DNA of 64,000 bases, taken from assembly GCF_000423465.1 (NCBI RefSeq), contig NZ_KE384021.1, forward strand, positions 551,164 through 615,163. The letters run 5' to 3'. The position numbers and the translations under genes were made by a program. Positions 45,782-54,205 of this stretch are shown here, one piece after another (the first letter of the stretch is position 1; every line of letters begins with the position of its first letter). This stretch comes from Propionicicella superfundia DSM 22317 (lineage in GTDB: Bacteria > Actinomycetota > Actinomycetes > Propionibacteriales > Propionibacteriaceae). Under the pieces are notes generated by a model. That model worked only from the letters and a program-made list of their open reading frames with translations, ran no database searches and was not told the origin of the DNA.

Positions 45782-46447
45782 GTGACGACGCCTACGAACG
45801 ATCAACCCGCGGGACTCCGGCTCCCCGCGTCCCTCGGCCTGACTCCCGACGTCGAGCAGGATCTGCGCGACGCGGCCTGGCGCCACATCCTGCGGGGTGA
45901 CCCCGACCCCGACGGCTTCCTGGAGTTGTACGAGGAGGAGTTCCGCGACTGGCACGTGTCCGAGGAGAGCGGTCGGGCGGCGTTCGCCGCCGTCCTCGAC
46001 GCCCGCCGCCAGCAGCAGTCCGCCTGGCCGGATGTACGGAGCGCCCTCACCGCGGCGTTCTCCGAACTCGGCTCCCTCGGGGTCGTGGCTCGCGAGAACT
46101 TCTCGTGCTGCGGCAACTGCGGCACGGATGAGATCTGGGGCGAGCGGGATGGAGCCGGGACTGCGCGGGGCTATGTCTTCTACCACATGCAGGATGCGGA
46201 CCGCCTGATCGAGGATCGCCAGACGTACGTCAACTACGGCGTGTTCCTCGACGCATGGATGCCCGAGGACGAGTGGAATGCGCTGACCGACGCGCAGCAG
46301 GGTGAGACGTACGAGCGGCTCACCACCGCGCTCATGGTGGACGAGGTGTTCCCGGTGCTGGAGCGGCACGGTGTCGAGGTGATCTGGAACCGCGACCTGG
46401 GCACCCGCATCCTGCTCGGCGACGTCGACTACTACGCCGAGGTGTAG
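45782..46447 (+). CDS. DUF6891-like protein with Cys cluster
   Basis: This is a 221-residue soluble acidic protein. The block ENFSCCGNCGTDEIW (about residues 103-117), with a CCxxC cluster, and YVFYHMQDADRL match the DUF6891 family. No function is known; the cysteines may bind a metal. The GTG start at 45782 has TAGGCT six nucleotides upstream (45770-45775), a -10 box position that implies a leaderless mRNA. The 206 bp before it contain no ORF or hairpin I would trust. Confidence 0.7.
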   Translation: MTTPTNDQPAGLRLPASLGLTPDVEQDLRDAAWRHILRGDPDPDGFLELYEEEFRDWHVSEESGRAAFAAVLDARRQQQSAWPDVRSALTAAFSELGSLGVVARENFSCCGNCGTDEIWGERDGAGTARGYVFYHMQDADRLIEDRQTYVNYGVFLDAWMPEDEWNALTDAQQGETYERLTTALMVDEVFPVLERHGVEVIWNRDLGTRILLGDVDYYAEV

Positions 46448-46470
46448 GGGTCCTCCGCGGCGCCGCAGCC

Positions 46471-47181
46471 TCAGCCCAGCAGTGCGGCGGCGGCGATGTC
46501 GAGCGTCGCGGCGAACATCGTCTCCCGCTGCCCGGCGCTCAGATCAGCCGCGCCGTGCCGGAGATGATCGCTCACCGTCAGCACGGTGAGCGCCTCGCCG
46601 CCCTCGCGCAGCGCGCAGGCGTACAGCCCGGCCGCCTCCATCTCGACCGCGAGGGTGCCGAGGGCGTCGAGCCCGGCGATGATGTCGGGCCGGTCGAGGT
46701 AGAAGTAGTCGGAGCTGTACACCGGGCCGACGTGCACGGGGGCGGTGCCGGCGCGGGCGGCGTCCACCGCAGCCCGGAGGAGGTCGAACGACGGGGTGAG
46801 CGACACCGTCACATCGGGCACCAGCAGGGACGCCACACGCGAGTTCGTGTGCGCCGCGGCGGCGATGATGACGTCGGAGACGGCGACAGCCTCGCTGATC
46901 GCCCCGCACGTGCCGACGCGGCAGATGCGGCGTACCCCGTAGTGGCGGTACAGCTCGGTGGCATAGATGGACATCGACGGCAGCCCCATGCCCGACGCCA
47001 TCACACTCACCGGGACGCCCTGATGGGCCCCGGTGTACACGCCGATCCCGCGGACGTCGCTGACCAGTCGCGCGTCGTCGAGGAACGCCTCGGCGATGCG
47101 TGTGGCGCGGCGCGGATCGCCGGGCATGAGGACGAGCGGGGCGATCTCGCCGGGGGCGGCCGAGATGTGCGGTGTGGCCAT
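46471..47181 (-). CDS. deoD: Purine-nucleoside phosphorylase DeoD type
   Basis: This 236-residue hexameric-type nucleoside phosphorylase has VLMPGDPRRATRIAE (phosphate loop), VSVMASGMGLPSMSIYATEL, CRVGTCGAIS and VEMEAAGLYACA (nucleoside-binding Glu pair), and LTVSDHLRHG with the catalytic Asp near residue 204. It cleaves purine nucleosides with phosphate in salvage. An AAGGAG Shine-Dalgarno precedes the ATG. It is convergent with the DUF6891-like gene. Confidence 0.93.
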   Translation of the reverse strand: MATPHISAAPGEIAPLVLMPGDPRRATRIAEAFLDDARLVSDVRGIGVYTGAHQGVPVSVMASGMGLPSMSIYATELYRHYGVRRICRVGTCGAISEAVAVSDVIIAAAAHTNSRVASLLVPDVTVSLTPSFDLLRAAVDAARAGTAPVHVGPVYSSDYFYLDRPDIIAGLDALGTLAVEMEAAGLYACALREGGEALTVLTVSDHLRHGAADLSAGQRETMFAATLDIAAAALLG

Positions 47182-47282
47182 CGGGACTCCTTGTCGTATG
47201 GCGGTCGGGACCAGTCTGGCGGCGCCCGGGGGCGTACGGTGCGAGGGCGCCCCGGGACGGTCCGCACGAGCCCGGCGTCCGA

Positions 47283-47313
47283 TTGGCGTGCGGGCTCGCG
47301 CGTCCTGTATGTT
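47283..47313 (+). promoter_or_regulatory. Candidate promoter of the tRNA-Thr/tRNA-Met/rpmG unit
   Basis: A -35 box TTGGCG (47283-47288), identical to that of tRNA-Tyr, and a -10-like TATGTT (47308-47313) are separated by 19 bp. The spacing is a little long. The first tRNA starts 14 bp after the -10 box. Confidence 0.45.
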
Positions 47314-47327
47314 TATACGCGCTGTCG

Positions 47328-47400
47328 GCCCCTATAGCTCAGTCGGCAGAGCGTCTCCATGGTAAGGAGAAGGTCTGCGGTTCGATTCCGCATGGGGGCT
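47328..47400 (+). tRNA. tRNA-Thr (GGT)
   Basis: The 73-nt cloverleaf has acceptor GCCCCTA pairing with TGGGGGC (47393-47399), D-arm AGCTCAGTCGGCAGAGC, and anticodon stem TCTCC/GGAGA with loop ATGGTAA giving GGT. T-arm is TGCGG-TTCGATT-CCGCA. CCA is not encoded. Confidence 0.96.
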
Positions 47401-47456
47401 CTCGTTCGGGCGACGATCACCGCTCGTCATCGGCTCACGCCGGCGGCTCCGAACGC

Positions 47457-47529
47457 GGCGGGATAGCTCAGGCGGTAGAGCAAGCGGCTCATAATCGCTG
47501 TGTCGCGGGTTCGAGTCCCGCTCCCGCTA
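47457..47529 (+). tRNA. tRNA-Met (CAT, elongator type)
   Basis: The 73-nt cloverleaf has acceptor GGCGGGA pairing with TCCCGCT (one G-U end pair). Anticodon stem AGCGG/TCGCT (imperfect end pair) has loop CTCATAA giving CAT. T-arm is GCGGG-TTCGAGT-CCCGC. It lacks the three G-C pairs of initiator tRNA below the anticodon, so elongator or tRNA-Ile2 type is likely; Met is favoured. It lies 56 bp after tRNA-Thr. Confidence 0.92.
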
Positions 47530-47559
47530 CCGACCGCGGACAGGGACATTGGAGGAAGC

Positions 47560-47730
47560 ATGGCCAAGAAGGCAGGCGACATCCGGCCGAAGATCACTTT
47601 GGCCTGCACCGTGTGCAAGGAACGCAACTACATCACCAAGAAGAACCGGCGCAACGACCCGGATCGGCTGGAGTTGAAGAAGTTCTGCGCACGTTGCCGC
47701 ACGCACACGGCACACCGCGAGACTCGCTGA
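47560..47730 (+). CDS. rpmG: 50S ribosomal protein L33
   Basis: This 56-residue protein begins [20 protein letters not shown] and ends [10 protein letters not shown]. The zinc-ribbon cysteines CTVC and CARC are both present, so this is the zinc-binding (C+) form. The Shine-Dalgarno GGAGGAAG is directly upstream. The order tRNA-Thr, tRNA-Met, rpmG, then hadAB-like genes and murB is common in actinobacteria. An intrinsic terminator follows 17 bp after the stop. Confidence 0.97.
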   Translation: MAKKAGDIRPKITLACTVCKERNYITKKNRRNDPDRLELKKFCARCRTHTAHRETR

Positions 47731-47747
47731 ACGCCTGACCCACGTCG

Positions 47748-47777
47748 ACAGGCCGTCCGTCGCGACGGCCTGTTTTC
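47748..47777 (+). terminator. Rho-independent terminator of the tRNA/rpmG unit
   Basis: A 10-bp perfect stem ACAGGCCGTC/GACGGCCTGT (47748-47757, 47764-47773) with a 6-nt loop is followed by TTTTC. Confidence 0.85.
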
Positions 47778-47818
47778 GTGTGTCCGCACAGACATGGGCA
47801 GGCGCTAGCCTGTCGGTC

Positions 47819-48244
47819 ATGCCGATCTCCGAGTCCCACGTCGGACGGGTGTATCCCGCAACCGAGCCATATGTCGTCAGTGCCGCCAAGGTGCACGAGT
47901 TCGCCGCCGCCCTCCAGGACGACAGCCCCGCCTACACGGGCTCCGATCCGATCGCCCCGCCCACGTTCGCGATGGTCATCGGCGCCGCCGCCTGGGGCGC
48001 GCTGTTCTCCGATCCCGAGTTGGGGCTCGAACTGCGCCGCACGGTTCACGGCGAGCAGCGATTCGACTGGGACCGCCCCCTGCGCACCGGGGACGCCGTC
48101 ACCGGAACGCTGTCGATCACGAAGTTCCGCGCCCGCGGTGCGACCGAGATGATCACGATCGCCGTCGAGGTGGCCACGACCGAGGGGGAGCGGATCTGCA
48201 CCGCGACGTCGACCCTCATCCACAACCGGGAGGTAGCCGCATGA
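47819..48244 (+). CDS. MaoC-like (R)-hydratase subunit, HadA type
   Basis: This 141-residue single hot-dog domain of the FAS1-like/MaoC N-terminal type (VGRVYPATEPYVVSAAKVHEFAAAL, then IAPPTFAMVI and GEQRFDWDRPLRTGDAVTG) matches mycobacterial HadA. HadA supplies the acyl-chain tunnel and pairs with a catalytic HadB. The ATG at 47819 is 7 nt after TAGCCT (47806-47811), so the transcript may be leaderless. The start of the next gene overlaps its stop (ATGATG). The in vivo substrate in this organism is unknown. Confidence 0.82.
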   Translation: MPISESHVGRVYPATEPYVVSAAKVHEFAAALQDDSPAYTGSDPIAPPTFAMVIGAAAWGALFSDPELGLELRRTVHGEQRFDWDRPLRTGDAVTGTLSITKFRARGATEMITIAVEVATTEGERICTATSTLIHNREVAA

Positions 48245-48660
48245 TGAGCGCCCTGGACGCGGTCGAGCCCGGAACCGTGCTGCCCTCGCTGACGGTGCGA
48301 TTCACCCGCACCGACCTGGTGCGGTACGCAGGCGCGTCCACCGACTTCAACCCCATCCATCACTCCGATCGCGCCGCGGCCGAGCTCGGCCTCGACGACG
48401 TCATCGCCCACGGCATGCTCACCATGGGCACCGCCCTGCGCGTCGTCACGGACTGGGTCGGCGACCCGGGCCGCGTCCTCAGCTATGCGGTGCGTTTCAC
48501 GCGCCCGGTGCGGGTGCCCGATACGGCCGACGGGACGGCCGTCGACATCGAGGGCGTCGTGAAGGCCGTCGCCGACGGGGTCGCGACCGTGTCGATCGAG
48601 GCGCGCTGCGGCGGGGAGAAGGTCCTCGGCGGTGCGGTGGCCGAGGTCCGCGTTGACTGA
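48241..48660 (+). CDS. MaoC-like (R)-hydratase subunit, HadB type
   Basis: This 139-residue hot-dog protein with the hydratase-2 catalytic motif GASTDFNPIHHSDRAA (Asp and His five residues apart) is the active half of a HadAB-like 3-hydroxyacyl dehydratase. GMLTMGTALRVVTDW follows as usual. It is translated in overlap with the HadA-like gene, supporting a heterodimer. It may serve fatty-acid elongation or side-chain metabolism. Its 3' end overlaps the murB start. Confidence 0.85.
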   Translation: MMSALDAVEPGTVLPSLTVRFTRTDLVRYAGASTDFNPIHHSDRAAAELGLDDVIAHGMLTMGTALRVVTDWVGDPGRVLSYAVRFTRPVRVPDTADGTAVDIEGVVKAVADGVATVSIEARCGGEKVLGGAVAEVRVD

Positions 48661-49678
48661 GCGGCTGGCCGATCACACGACTCTGGGCGTGGGTGGACCG
48701 GCCGCGGAGTTCGTGACCGCAACGTCCACCCCGGATCTCATCGCGGCCGTGGACGCCTGCGATGCGGCGGGCGAGCCTGTCCTGCTGCTCGGTGGCGGGT
48801 CGAACCTGCTCGTGGCCGACGAGGGCTTCCCGGGCACGGTCGTGCACATCGCGACCCGGGGCGTCGATGCGGCCGAGTTGCCCGGTGGCGGCATCGGCGT
48901 CACCGTCGCGGCGGGGGAGAACTGGGACGCGTTCGTCGCACGCACGGTCGCCGCCGGGTGGGCCGGCCTGGAGTGCCTGGCGGGAATTCCGGGGCTCACC
49001 GGTGCGACGCCGGTGCAGAACGTCGGTGCGTACGGCGCGGATGTGTCGCAGACCATCGCCCGCGTGCAGGTCTACGACAGGTATCACCGGGTGACGATGA
49101 CCTTGTCGAAGGCCGACTGCCGGTTCGGGTACAGGGACTCGGTGTTCAAGCAGGATCCCGACCACTACGTCGTCCTGGCCGTGGTGTTCCGCCTGGGCGT
49201 CGGCGGTGAGTCGGAGCCGCTGCGGTACGCCGAACTCGCCCACAGGCTCGGCCTGGAGCCGGGGGATCGGGCACCCGTCGCCGCCGTCCGCGCCGCGGTC
49301 CTCGACCTCCGCGCCGGGAAGGGCATGGTGCGCGATCCCGCCGATCATGACACGTGGAGCGCGGGGTCGTTCTTCACCAACCCGATCCTGACGGCCGCTG
49401 AGGCGGATGCGTTGCCGCCCGAGGCGCCGCGCTACAGGCAGCCGGACGGGACGGTGAAGACGAGCGCGGCGTGGCTCATCTCCGGTGCCGGCTTCGAGAA
49501 GGGGCACGGCACCCCGCCGGCCACGCTGTCGACGAAGCACTCCCTCGCGCTCACCAACCGCGGCGGAGCGACGGCAGCGGATATCCTGGCCCTCGCGCGC
49601 GAGATCCGCTCCGGCGTCGAGGCCGCCTTCGGTATCACGCTCCGGCCGGAGCCCAACCTGGTGGGCTGTCGGCTCTGA
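48653..49678 (+). CDS. murB: UDP-N-acetylenolpyruvoylglucosamine reductase
   Basis: This 341-residue type I MurB reduces the enolpyruvyl group of UDP-GlcNAc in peptidoglycan synthesis using FAD and NADPH. HTTLGVGGPA at the start, LLGGGSNLLVADEG (FAD), GLECLAGIPGLTGATPVQNVGAYG, catalytic Ser in WSAGSFFTNPI (about residue 236), and the final LRPEPNLVG are all present. I prefer TTG 48653 (overlapping the previous stop) because it begins LTERLADHTTL as in homologues; GTG 48632 is a longer alternative. Confidence 0.93.
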   Translation: MTERLADHTTLGVGGPAAEFVTATSTPDLIAAVDACDAAGEPVLLLGGGSNLLVADEGFPGTVVHIATRGVDAAELPGGGIGVTVAAGENWDAFVARTVAAGWAGLECLAGIPGLTGATPVQNVGAYGADVSQTIARVQVYDRYHRVTMTLSKADCRFGYRDSVFKQDPDHYVVLAVVFRLGVGGESEPLRYAELAHRLGLEPGDRAPVAAVRAAVLDLRAGKGMVRDPADHDTWSAGSFFTNPILTAAEADALPPEAPRYRQPDGTVKTSAAWLISGAGFEKGHGTPPATLSTKHSLALTNRGGATAADILALAREIRSGVEAAFGITLRPEPNLVGCRL

Positions 49679-49698
49679 ACCGGTGTGGCAGCGTCCGG

Positions 49699-49728
49699 TT
49701 CGACTCGTGGGGCCGGACGACGTACACT
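49699..49728 (+). promoter_or_regulatory. Candidate promoter of tRNA-Trp/secE
   Basis: TTCGAC (49699-49704) and TACACT (49723-49728) have an 18-bp gap. The -35 match is weak, but the -10 fits the TANNNT pattern seen elsewhere in the window. A roughly 60-nt leader precedes the tRNA. Confidence 0.35.
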
Positions 49729-49788
49729 AACGATCTTGGTGAGACTTGCCAGTCTGTGTGGCGTGCCCGCGGGCGAGAGTCGAACCGG

Positions 49789-49861
<73 letters not shown>

Positions 49862-49915
49862 CTGCAGGCCCCGCGCCTGTTAGCACGACCCGATCTCGAC
49901 CAGAAGGACATCCGC

Positions 49916-50626
49916 GTGGCCGGTACAGACGAGACCGATTCTCCCGAGTCGGCTCCCTCTGCTGTGACGCCGGATGACTCGGCCGACAGCGACCTGACCG
50001 CAGACCTCCCCGGCGAGATGCTGGCGGAGGATCTTGTGGATCCCGACGAGTACGAGGTCGCGGCCGACGAGACCGAAGCCGAGGAGCTCGACGCCGTGTC
50101 GGCGCGCGACCTCGACCCCGCCGAGGTCGATGAGCGGATCGCACCGCTCGACTTCGAGGTCGACGACGAGGAGCAGCTCGCCGAGGCCGAGGCCGCCGCT
50201 GCGGTGGCCGCGTCGTCGCGTCCCGAGCGCCGCAAGCGCCCGGTGCGCCGGGCCCCTGTCGACGACGAGGCCGAGGACGAGGTCACGCCCACGAGCGCTG
50301 CGTCTCCCGACGAGGCGGAGGGCGGGCTGGGCTCGCGCCGGCCGCAGCGGCGGACCGCTGCCGCGGAGGCGTCGGACACGGGCAAGAAGAAGGTCTCGGC
50401 GAACAAGAAGAAGAAGGGCAAGGCGCGCGCCCGTCGCACCGGCCCCGTCCAGTTCACGCGTGAGTCGGTCGGGGAGCTCAAGAAGGTCGTATGGCCGACG
50501 CTCCCGCAGTTGCGGCAGTACTTCATCGTGGTGCTGCTGTTCGTCGTGCTCATCATCGCCTACGTGGGGCTGCTCGACCTCGGGTTCGGCGCTGGTCTGC
50601 TGTGGCTGTTCGGGCGGCAGGCCTAG
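49916..50626 (+). CDS. secE: Preprotein translocase subunit SecE with long acidic N-terminus
   Basis: The SecE core is the last 65 or so residues: FTRESVGELKKVVWPTLPQL (amphipathic helix) then one transmembrane helix (about 203-232). It clamps SecY in the translocon. At 236 residues it is much longer than usual (60-150). Residues 1-130 are acidic and Ala-rich, followed by a Lys/Arg-rich stretch (KKKVSANKKKKGKARARR) before the core. The GTG at 49916 follows AGAAGGACA; no later start fits. It is followed 13 bp later by nusG. Confidence 0.93.
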   Translation: MAGTDETDSPESAPSAVTPDDSADSDLTADLPGEMLAEDLVDPDEYEVAADETEAEELDAVSARDLDPAEVDERIAPLDFEVDDEEQLAEAEAAAAVAASSRPERRKRPVRRAPVDDEAEDEVTPTSAASPDEAEGGLGSRRPQRRTAAAEASDTGKKKVSANKKKKGKARARRTGPVQFTRESVGELKKVVWPTLPQLRQYFIVVLLFVVLIIAYVGLLDLGFGAGLLWLFGRQA

Positions 50627-50639
50627 GAGGTAGGGGATC

Positions 50640-51425
50640 ATGACCGAGAACGAAGACTTCGCGCTGAACGCCGACGACATCGAGATCGACCTCGGCGTCG
50701 ACGACCCGGCCGACGAGGTGGCCGACGACCTTGAGCTGAACCTCGACTTCACGACGGACGCCGATGAGGACGAGAACGATGTCGAGGTGGACATCGACGC
50801 GGGCACGTCGGAGTCCGAAGAGGCCGTGATCGAGCAGTTGCGTGAGCGGCTGCGCGGTGAGGTCGGCGATTGGTACGTCGTGCACACGTACTCCGGCATG
50901 GAGAATCGCGTGAAGCAGAATCTCGACAGCCGCGTGCGGGCACTGGGCATGGAGGACTACATCTTCGAGACGGTCGTCCCGACCGAAGAGGTGCAGGAGA
51001 TCCGCAACGGAACCAAGCGGAACGTCACGCGCACCGTCCTTCCCGGCTACGTGCTCGTGCGCATGGAGATGACCGACGAGTCCTGGGCCGCCGTGCGGCA
51101 CACGCCGTCGGTCACAGGCTTCGTCGCTCACGCGAGTTCGCCCGTGCCCCTCGGCCTCGATGAGGTCGTCAAGATGCTTGCCCCCGCTGCCCTCGCGAAA
51201 GCCGCCGCCGAGTCGTCCGGCCAGAGCCCGCAGCGGAAGCGCAAGGTGGAGGTCGCCGACTTCTCCGAAGGCGACTCCGTCATGGTGGTCGACGGCCCGT
51301 TCACGGGCGTTCACGCGACCATCACCGAGATCAATGCGAAGAGCCAACGCCTGAAGGCACTGGTGGAGTTCATGGGACGGGAGACCCCGGTCGACCTGAC
51401 CTTCCGCCAGATCCAGAAGGTCTAG
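50640..51425 (+). CDS. nusG: Transcription termination/antitermination protein NusG
   Basis: This 261-residue protein has a strong Shine-Dalgarno (AGGAGGTAGG) before the ATG. Residues 1-70 are an acidic extension common in actinobacteria. The NGN domain starts at [20 protein letters not shown], contains [14 protein letters not shown] and [15 protein letters not shown] [13 protein letters not shown], and the KOW domain follows ([21 protein letters not shown]). It ends [11 protein letters not shown] as expected. It binds RNA polymerase and couples it to Rho or ribosomes. Confidence 0.97.
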   Translation: MTENEDFALNADDIEIDLGVDDPADEVADDLELNLDFTTDADEDENDVEVDIDAGTSESEEAVIEQLRERLRGEVGDWYVVHTYSGMENRVKQNLDSRVRALGMEDYIFETVVPTEEVQEIRNGTKRNVTRTVLPGYVLVRMEMTDESWAAVRHTPSVTGFVAHASSPVPLGLDEVVKMLAPAALAKAAAESSGQSPQRKRKVEVADFSEGDSVMVVDGPFTGVHATITEINAKSQRLKALVEFMGRETPVDLTFRQIQKV

Positions 51426-51522
51426 GGGTCGCATATGGGCCGTTCCCGCGGCCCCAGCCATACCGGCTGCCAACCACGGCGGTCCGACCAGCCGCCACGA
51501 GATAAGCAAGGACCCAGGAAAC

Positions 51523-51954
51523 ATGCCTCCGAAGAAGAAGGTCGCGGCCATCGTCAAGGTTGCCTTGAACGCCGGCGCCGCGACTCCCGCACCGCCCGTC
51601 GGGACCGCTCTCGGTCCGCACGGCGTCAACATCATGGACTTCGTCAAGGCGTACAACGCTCGCACCGAGGCCATGCGCGGCAACGTCATCCCCGTCGAGA
51701 TCACGATCTACGAGGACCGGAGCTTCACCTTCATCACGAAGACTCCTCCCGCCGCGGAACTCATCAAGAAGGCCGCGGGCCTGGCCAAGGGCTCGGCGCG
51801 ACCGCATACGGACAAGGTGGGCACGATCACCTCCGATCAGGTGCGTGAGATCGCCCAGACCAAGCTCCCCGACCTCAATGCGAACGATGTCGAGGCCGCG
51901 ATGAAGATCGTGGCGGGCACTGCTCGTTCCATGGGCGTCGTCGTCGACGGCTGA
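51523..51954 (+). CDS. rplK: 50S ribosomal protein L11
   Basis: This 143-residue protein begins [20 protein letters not shown] and contains [22 protein letters not shown] and the rRNA-binding C-terminal domain, ending [13 protein letters not shown]. It forms the GTPase-associated centre with L10/L12 and is the target site of thiostrepton. It lies 97 bp after nusG; the gap contains a short GGGCCG/CGGCCC dyad but no clear promoter. Confidence 0.98.
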   Translation: MPPKKKVAAIVKVALNAGAATPAPPVGTALGPHGVNIMDFVKAYNARTEAMRGNVIPVEITIYEDRSFTFITKTPPAAELIKKAAGLAKGSARPHTDKVGTITSDQVREIAQTKLPDLNANDVEAAMKIVAGTARSMGVVVDG

Positions 51955-51997
51955 CCCGACCCGTGGGAGGGCCTGCGCGGCCCGCACCACATCTGGT

Positions 51998-52014
51998 GGC
52001 GGTCGCAGACCGCC
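51998..52014 (+). other. Short hairpin in the rplK-rplA gap
   Basis: GGCGGTC-GCA-GACCGCC is a perfect 7-bp stem 21 nt before the rplA start codon. It might form part of an L1-binding leader, but the consensus cannot be confirmed by eye. Confidence 0.35.
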
Positions 52015-52035
52015 GGACAACGAAGGAAACCAGTC

Positions 52036-52737
52036 ATGAAGCGCAGCAAGGCATACCGGGCGGCCGCCGAGGCCCGTGACCCGGAGCAGGTGTACTCGCC
52101 CGCCGAGGCCCTGTCGATCGTCAGGCAGAACGCCTCGGCGAAGTTCGACGAGACCGTCGAGGTCTCCATGCGGCTCGGGGTCGATCCCCGCAAGGCCGAT
52201 CAGATGGTGCGCGGCACCGTCAACCTCCCTCACGGTACGGGCAAGACGGCGCGGGTCCTCGTCTTCGCCACCGGTGATCGGGCCGAGGCGGCGCTCGCCG
52301 CCGGAGCGGACGAGGTCGGCGCCGATGAACTGATCGAGAAGATCCAGGGCGGTTACCTGGACTTCGACGCCGTCGTCGCCACGCCCGACATGATGGGCAA
52401 GGTCGGCCGGCTCGGTCGCGTCCTGGGGCCGCGCGGTCTCATGCCGAACCCGAAGACCGGGACGGTCACGATGGACGTCGCGAAGGCCGTCTCCGACATC
52501 AAGGGCGGCAAGATCGAGTTCCGCGTCGACCGCCACGCCAACCTCGCATTCATCGTGGGCAAGGCGTCGTTCGACGCGCCGCAGCTCGTGGCCAACTACT
52601 ACGCGGCGCTGGACGAGGTTCTCCGACTGAAGCCGTCGGCGGCCAAGGGCAAGTACATCAAGAAGATCACGGTGTCCTCCACGATGGGACCGGGTGTCCT
52701 GGTGGATCCGTCCGCCGCGAAGGCGCAGGACGCCTGA
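52036..52737 (+). CDS. rplA: 50S ribosomal protein L1
   Basis: This 233-residue protein begins [20 protein letters not shown] and has the family signature [26 protein letters not shown] (about residues 118-143). The C-terminus [19 protein letters not shown] is typical. It forms the mobile L1 stalk near the E site. CGAAGGAAACC is its ribosome-binding site. A strong hairpin follows 16 bp after the stop. Confidence 0.98.
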   Translation: MKRSKAYRAAAEARDPEQVYSPAEALSIVRQNASAKFDETVEVSMRLGVDPRKADQMVRGTVNLPHGTGKTARVLVFATGDRAEAALAAGADEVGADELIEKIQGGYLDFDAVVATPDMMGKVGRLGRVLGPRGLMPNPKTGTVTMDVAKAVSDIKGGKIEFRVDRHANLAFIVGKASFDAPQLVANYYAALDEVLRLKPSAAKGKYIKKITVSSTMGPGVLVDPSAAKAQDA

Positions 52738-52752
52738 CGCGCAGCGAACAGT

Positions 52753-52780
52753 GGCCCCGCACCGGTTTCGGTGCGGGGCC
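52753..52780 (+). terminator. Hairpin terminator after rplA
   Basis: A perfect 11-bp GC-rich stem GGCCCCGCACC/GGTGCGGGGCC has a 6-nt loop. Only a weak T-containing tail (GTCTGGTT) follows, so termination may be partial. Confidence 0.65.
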
Positions 52781-52917
52781 GTCTGGTTCCCGGAACCGTG
52801 ACGAAGCCCGCCGGGTGGGACCCTGCGGCGACCCGCCGGGAGCCGTTGCCCGGGCGGGCATCTTCAGATGAGTCAACGACCACCATGCGGGCATCCGCGA
52901 TGAGTAAGCTCGCCGAT

Positions 52918-52947
52918 TTGGCTGTCCGGCGGCGCCTGGCCTAGAGT
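52918..52947 (+). promoter_or_regulatory. Promoter of rplJL
   Basis: -35 TTGGCT (52918-52923) and -10 TAGAGT (52942-52947) are separated by 18 bp. They are almost the same hexamers as the tRNA-Tyr promoter. The start site would be about 52954, giving a leader of about 160 nt. Confidence 0.7.
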
Positions 52948-52953
52948 GAGTTC

Positions 52954-53072
52954 GGCCGAAGACCGCCGGTGAGTTCGCGTGCGAACTCCTAAGATCGACT
53001 CGATGCCCGCGCAGGTGACAGTTCACGCTCCATGAGCCCGACGTCCGCCGCCTGCGCGCGCGGACGTTTTTC
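52954..53072 (+). promoter_or_regulatory. L10-type ribosomal leader with attenuator
   Basis: This lies between the rplJ promoter and gene. It has GAAGACCGCCGGTGAG and the stem GAGTTCGCGTGCGAACTC (52971-52988), then a terminator: ACGTCCGC/GCGGACGT (53041-53048, 53060-53067) followed by five Ts. An upstream CGCGCAGG (53008-53015) can pair with CCTGCGCG (53051-53058) in the terminator loop and offers an alternative fold. Ribosomal protein L10 leaders in other bacteria bind L10-L12 and control rplJL; the match here is by layout and motif, not by model search. Confidence 0.65.
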
Positions 53073-53116
53073 TTTCCCGGTCGTCTCGGTTCTCAAGAGA
53101 AGTGGGAAGGAGACCC

Positions 53117-53770
53117 ATGGCGAGGCCGGACAAGGCCGCTGCGGTCGCGGAGATGAAGTCTCAGCTCGAGAACTCCGACGCAGCGGTGCTGACCGAGTAC
53201 CGCGGACTCACCGTCAAAGACCTGAAGGAACTCCGCAGGTCTCTCGGAGGGGACGCCACCTACGCCGTCGCGAAGAACACCCTGGCAGCGATCGCCGCGA
53301 AGCAGGCCGGTATCGAGGGGCTCGACGAGCACCTCACCGGTCCGACGGCGATCGCCTTCATCAACGGTGACATTGCCACCGTGGCGAAGAGCCTGCGTGA
53401 CTACGCGAAGGCCAATCCGCTTCTGGTCATCAAGGGTGGGATCATCGACGGGCAGGTGCTGGACGCCGCCGCGGTGAAGAAGCTGGCCGATCTGGAGTCG
53501 CGCGAGGTTCTCCTCGCGAAGCTGGCCGGGGGCATGAAGGCCTCCCTGGCGCAGGCAGCCTCCTTGTTCGCCGCTCCGCTCGGCCAGGCGGCACGCGCCT
53601 TCGGCGCGCTGTCGGCCGCGGCCGCGGAGAACCCCTCCCTCATCGGTGGCGCGGGAGCGCCGGCCGACCAGGAGCAGACCGCCGCAGCACCCGCTGCGAC
53701 GGACGCCTCGGAGCCGCAGAGCGCCGAGATCACCACCGACGCGGCTGACGCTGCATCTACCGAGGAATAA
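53117..53770 (+). CDS. rplJ: 50S ribosomal protein L10
   Basis: This 217-residue protein begins [20 protein letters not shown] and contains [21 protein letters not shown] and the helix 8 region that binds L7/L12 dimers. The last 45 residues (after about 170) are an Ala/Glu/Thr-rich acidic tail longer than in the 165-175-residue standard form. GAAGGAGACCC precedes the ATG at 53117. It forms the base of the stalk with L12, encoded 16 bp later. Confidence 0.97.
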   Translation: MARPDKAAAVAEMKSQLENSDAAVLTEYRGLTVKDLKELRRSLGGDATYAVAKNTLAAIAAKQAGIEGLDEHLTGPTAIAFINGDIATVAKSLRDYAKANPLLVIKGGIIDGQVLDAAAVKKLADLESREVLLAKLAGGMKASLAQAASLFAAPLGQAARAFGALSAAAAENPSLIGGAGAPADQEQTAAAPAATDASEPQSAEITTDAADAASTEE

Positions 53771-53786
53771 GGAAGGACGAGCCACA

Positions 53787-54182
53787 ATGGCGAAGCTGAG
53801 CAACGACGAACTCCTTGACGCGTTCAAGGAGATGACCCTCATCGAACTCAACGATTTCGTGAAGCTGTTCGAGGACACCTTCGGTGTCACCGCAGCCGCG
53901 CCGGTCGCGGTCGCCGCGGCTGCTCCCGTCGCCGGTGGCGGCGGCGAGGAGGCGGCAGCCGAGGAGGAGACCTCCGAGGTCGACGTGATCCTCGAGGCCG
54001 CGGGCGACAAGAAGCTCCAGGTCATCAAGGAGGTTCGTGCGCTGACGAGCCTGGGCCTGAAGGAGGCCAAGGATCTGGTCGACAGCGCCCCGAAGCCGGT
54101 GCTGGAGAAGGTCGCGCGCGACGCGGCCGCCAAGGCGAAGGAGGCCCTCGAGGCTGCCGGCGCCACGGTTTCCGTCAAGTGA
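53787..54182 (+). CDS. rplL: 50S ribosomal protein L7/L12
   Basis: This 131-residue protein has an N-terminal dimerisation domain ([21 protein letters not shown]), an Ala/Gly hinge ([12 protein letters not shown]) and a C-terminal factor-binding domain ([24 protein letters not shown]). It recruits translational GTPases. GGAAGGACGAG is the ribosome-binding site. It ends 23 bp before a strong hairpin terminator. Confidence 0.98.
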   Translation: MAKLSNDELLDAFKEMTLIELNDFVKLFEDTFGVTAAAPVAVAAAAPVAGGGGEEAAAEEETSEVDVILEAAGDKKLQVIKEVRALTSLGLKEAKDLVDSAPKPVLEKVARDAAAKAKEALEAAGATVSVK

Positions 54183-54205
54183 GCCTGACGCACTGAGAAC
54201 AGATC

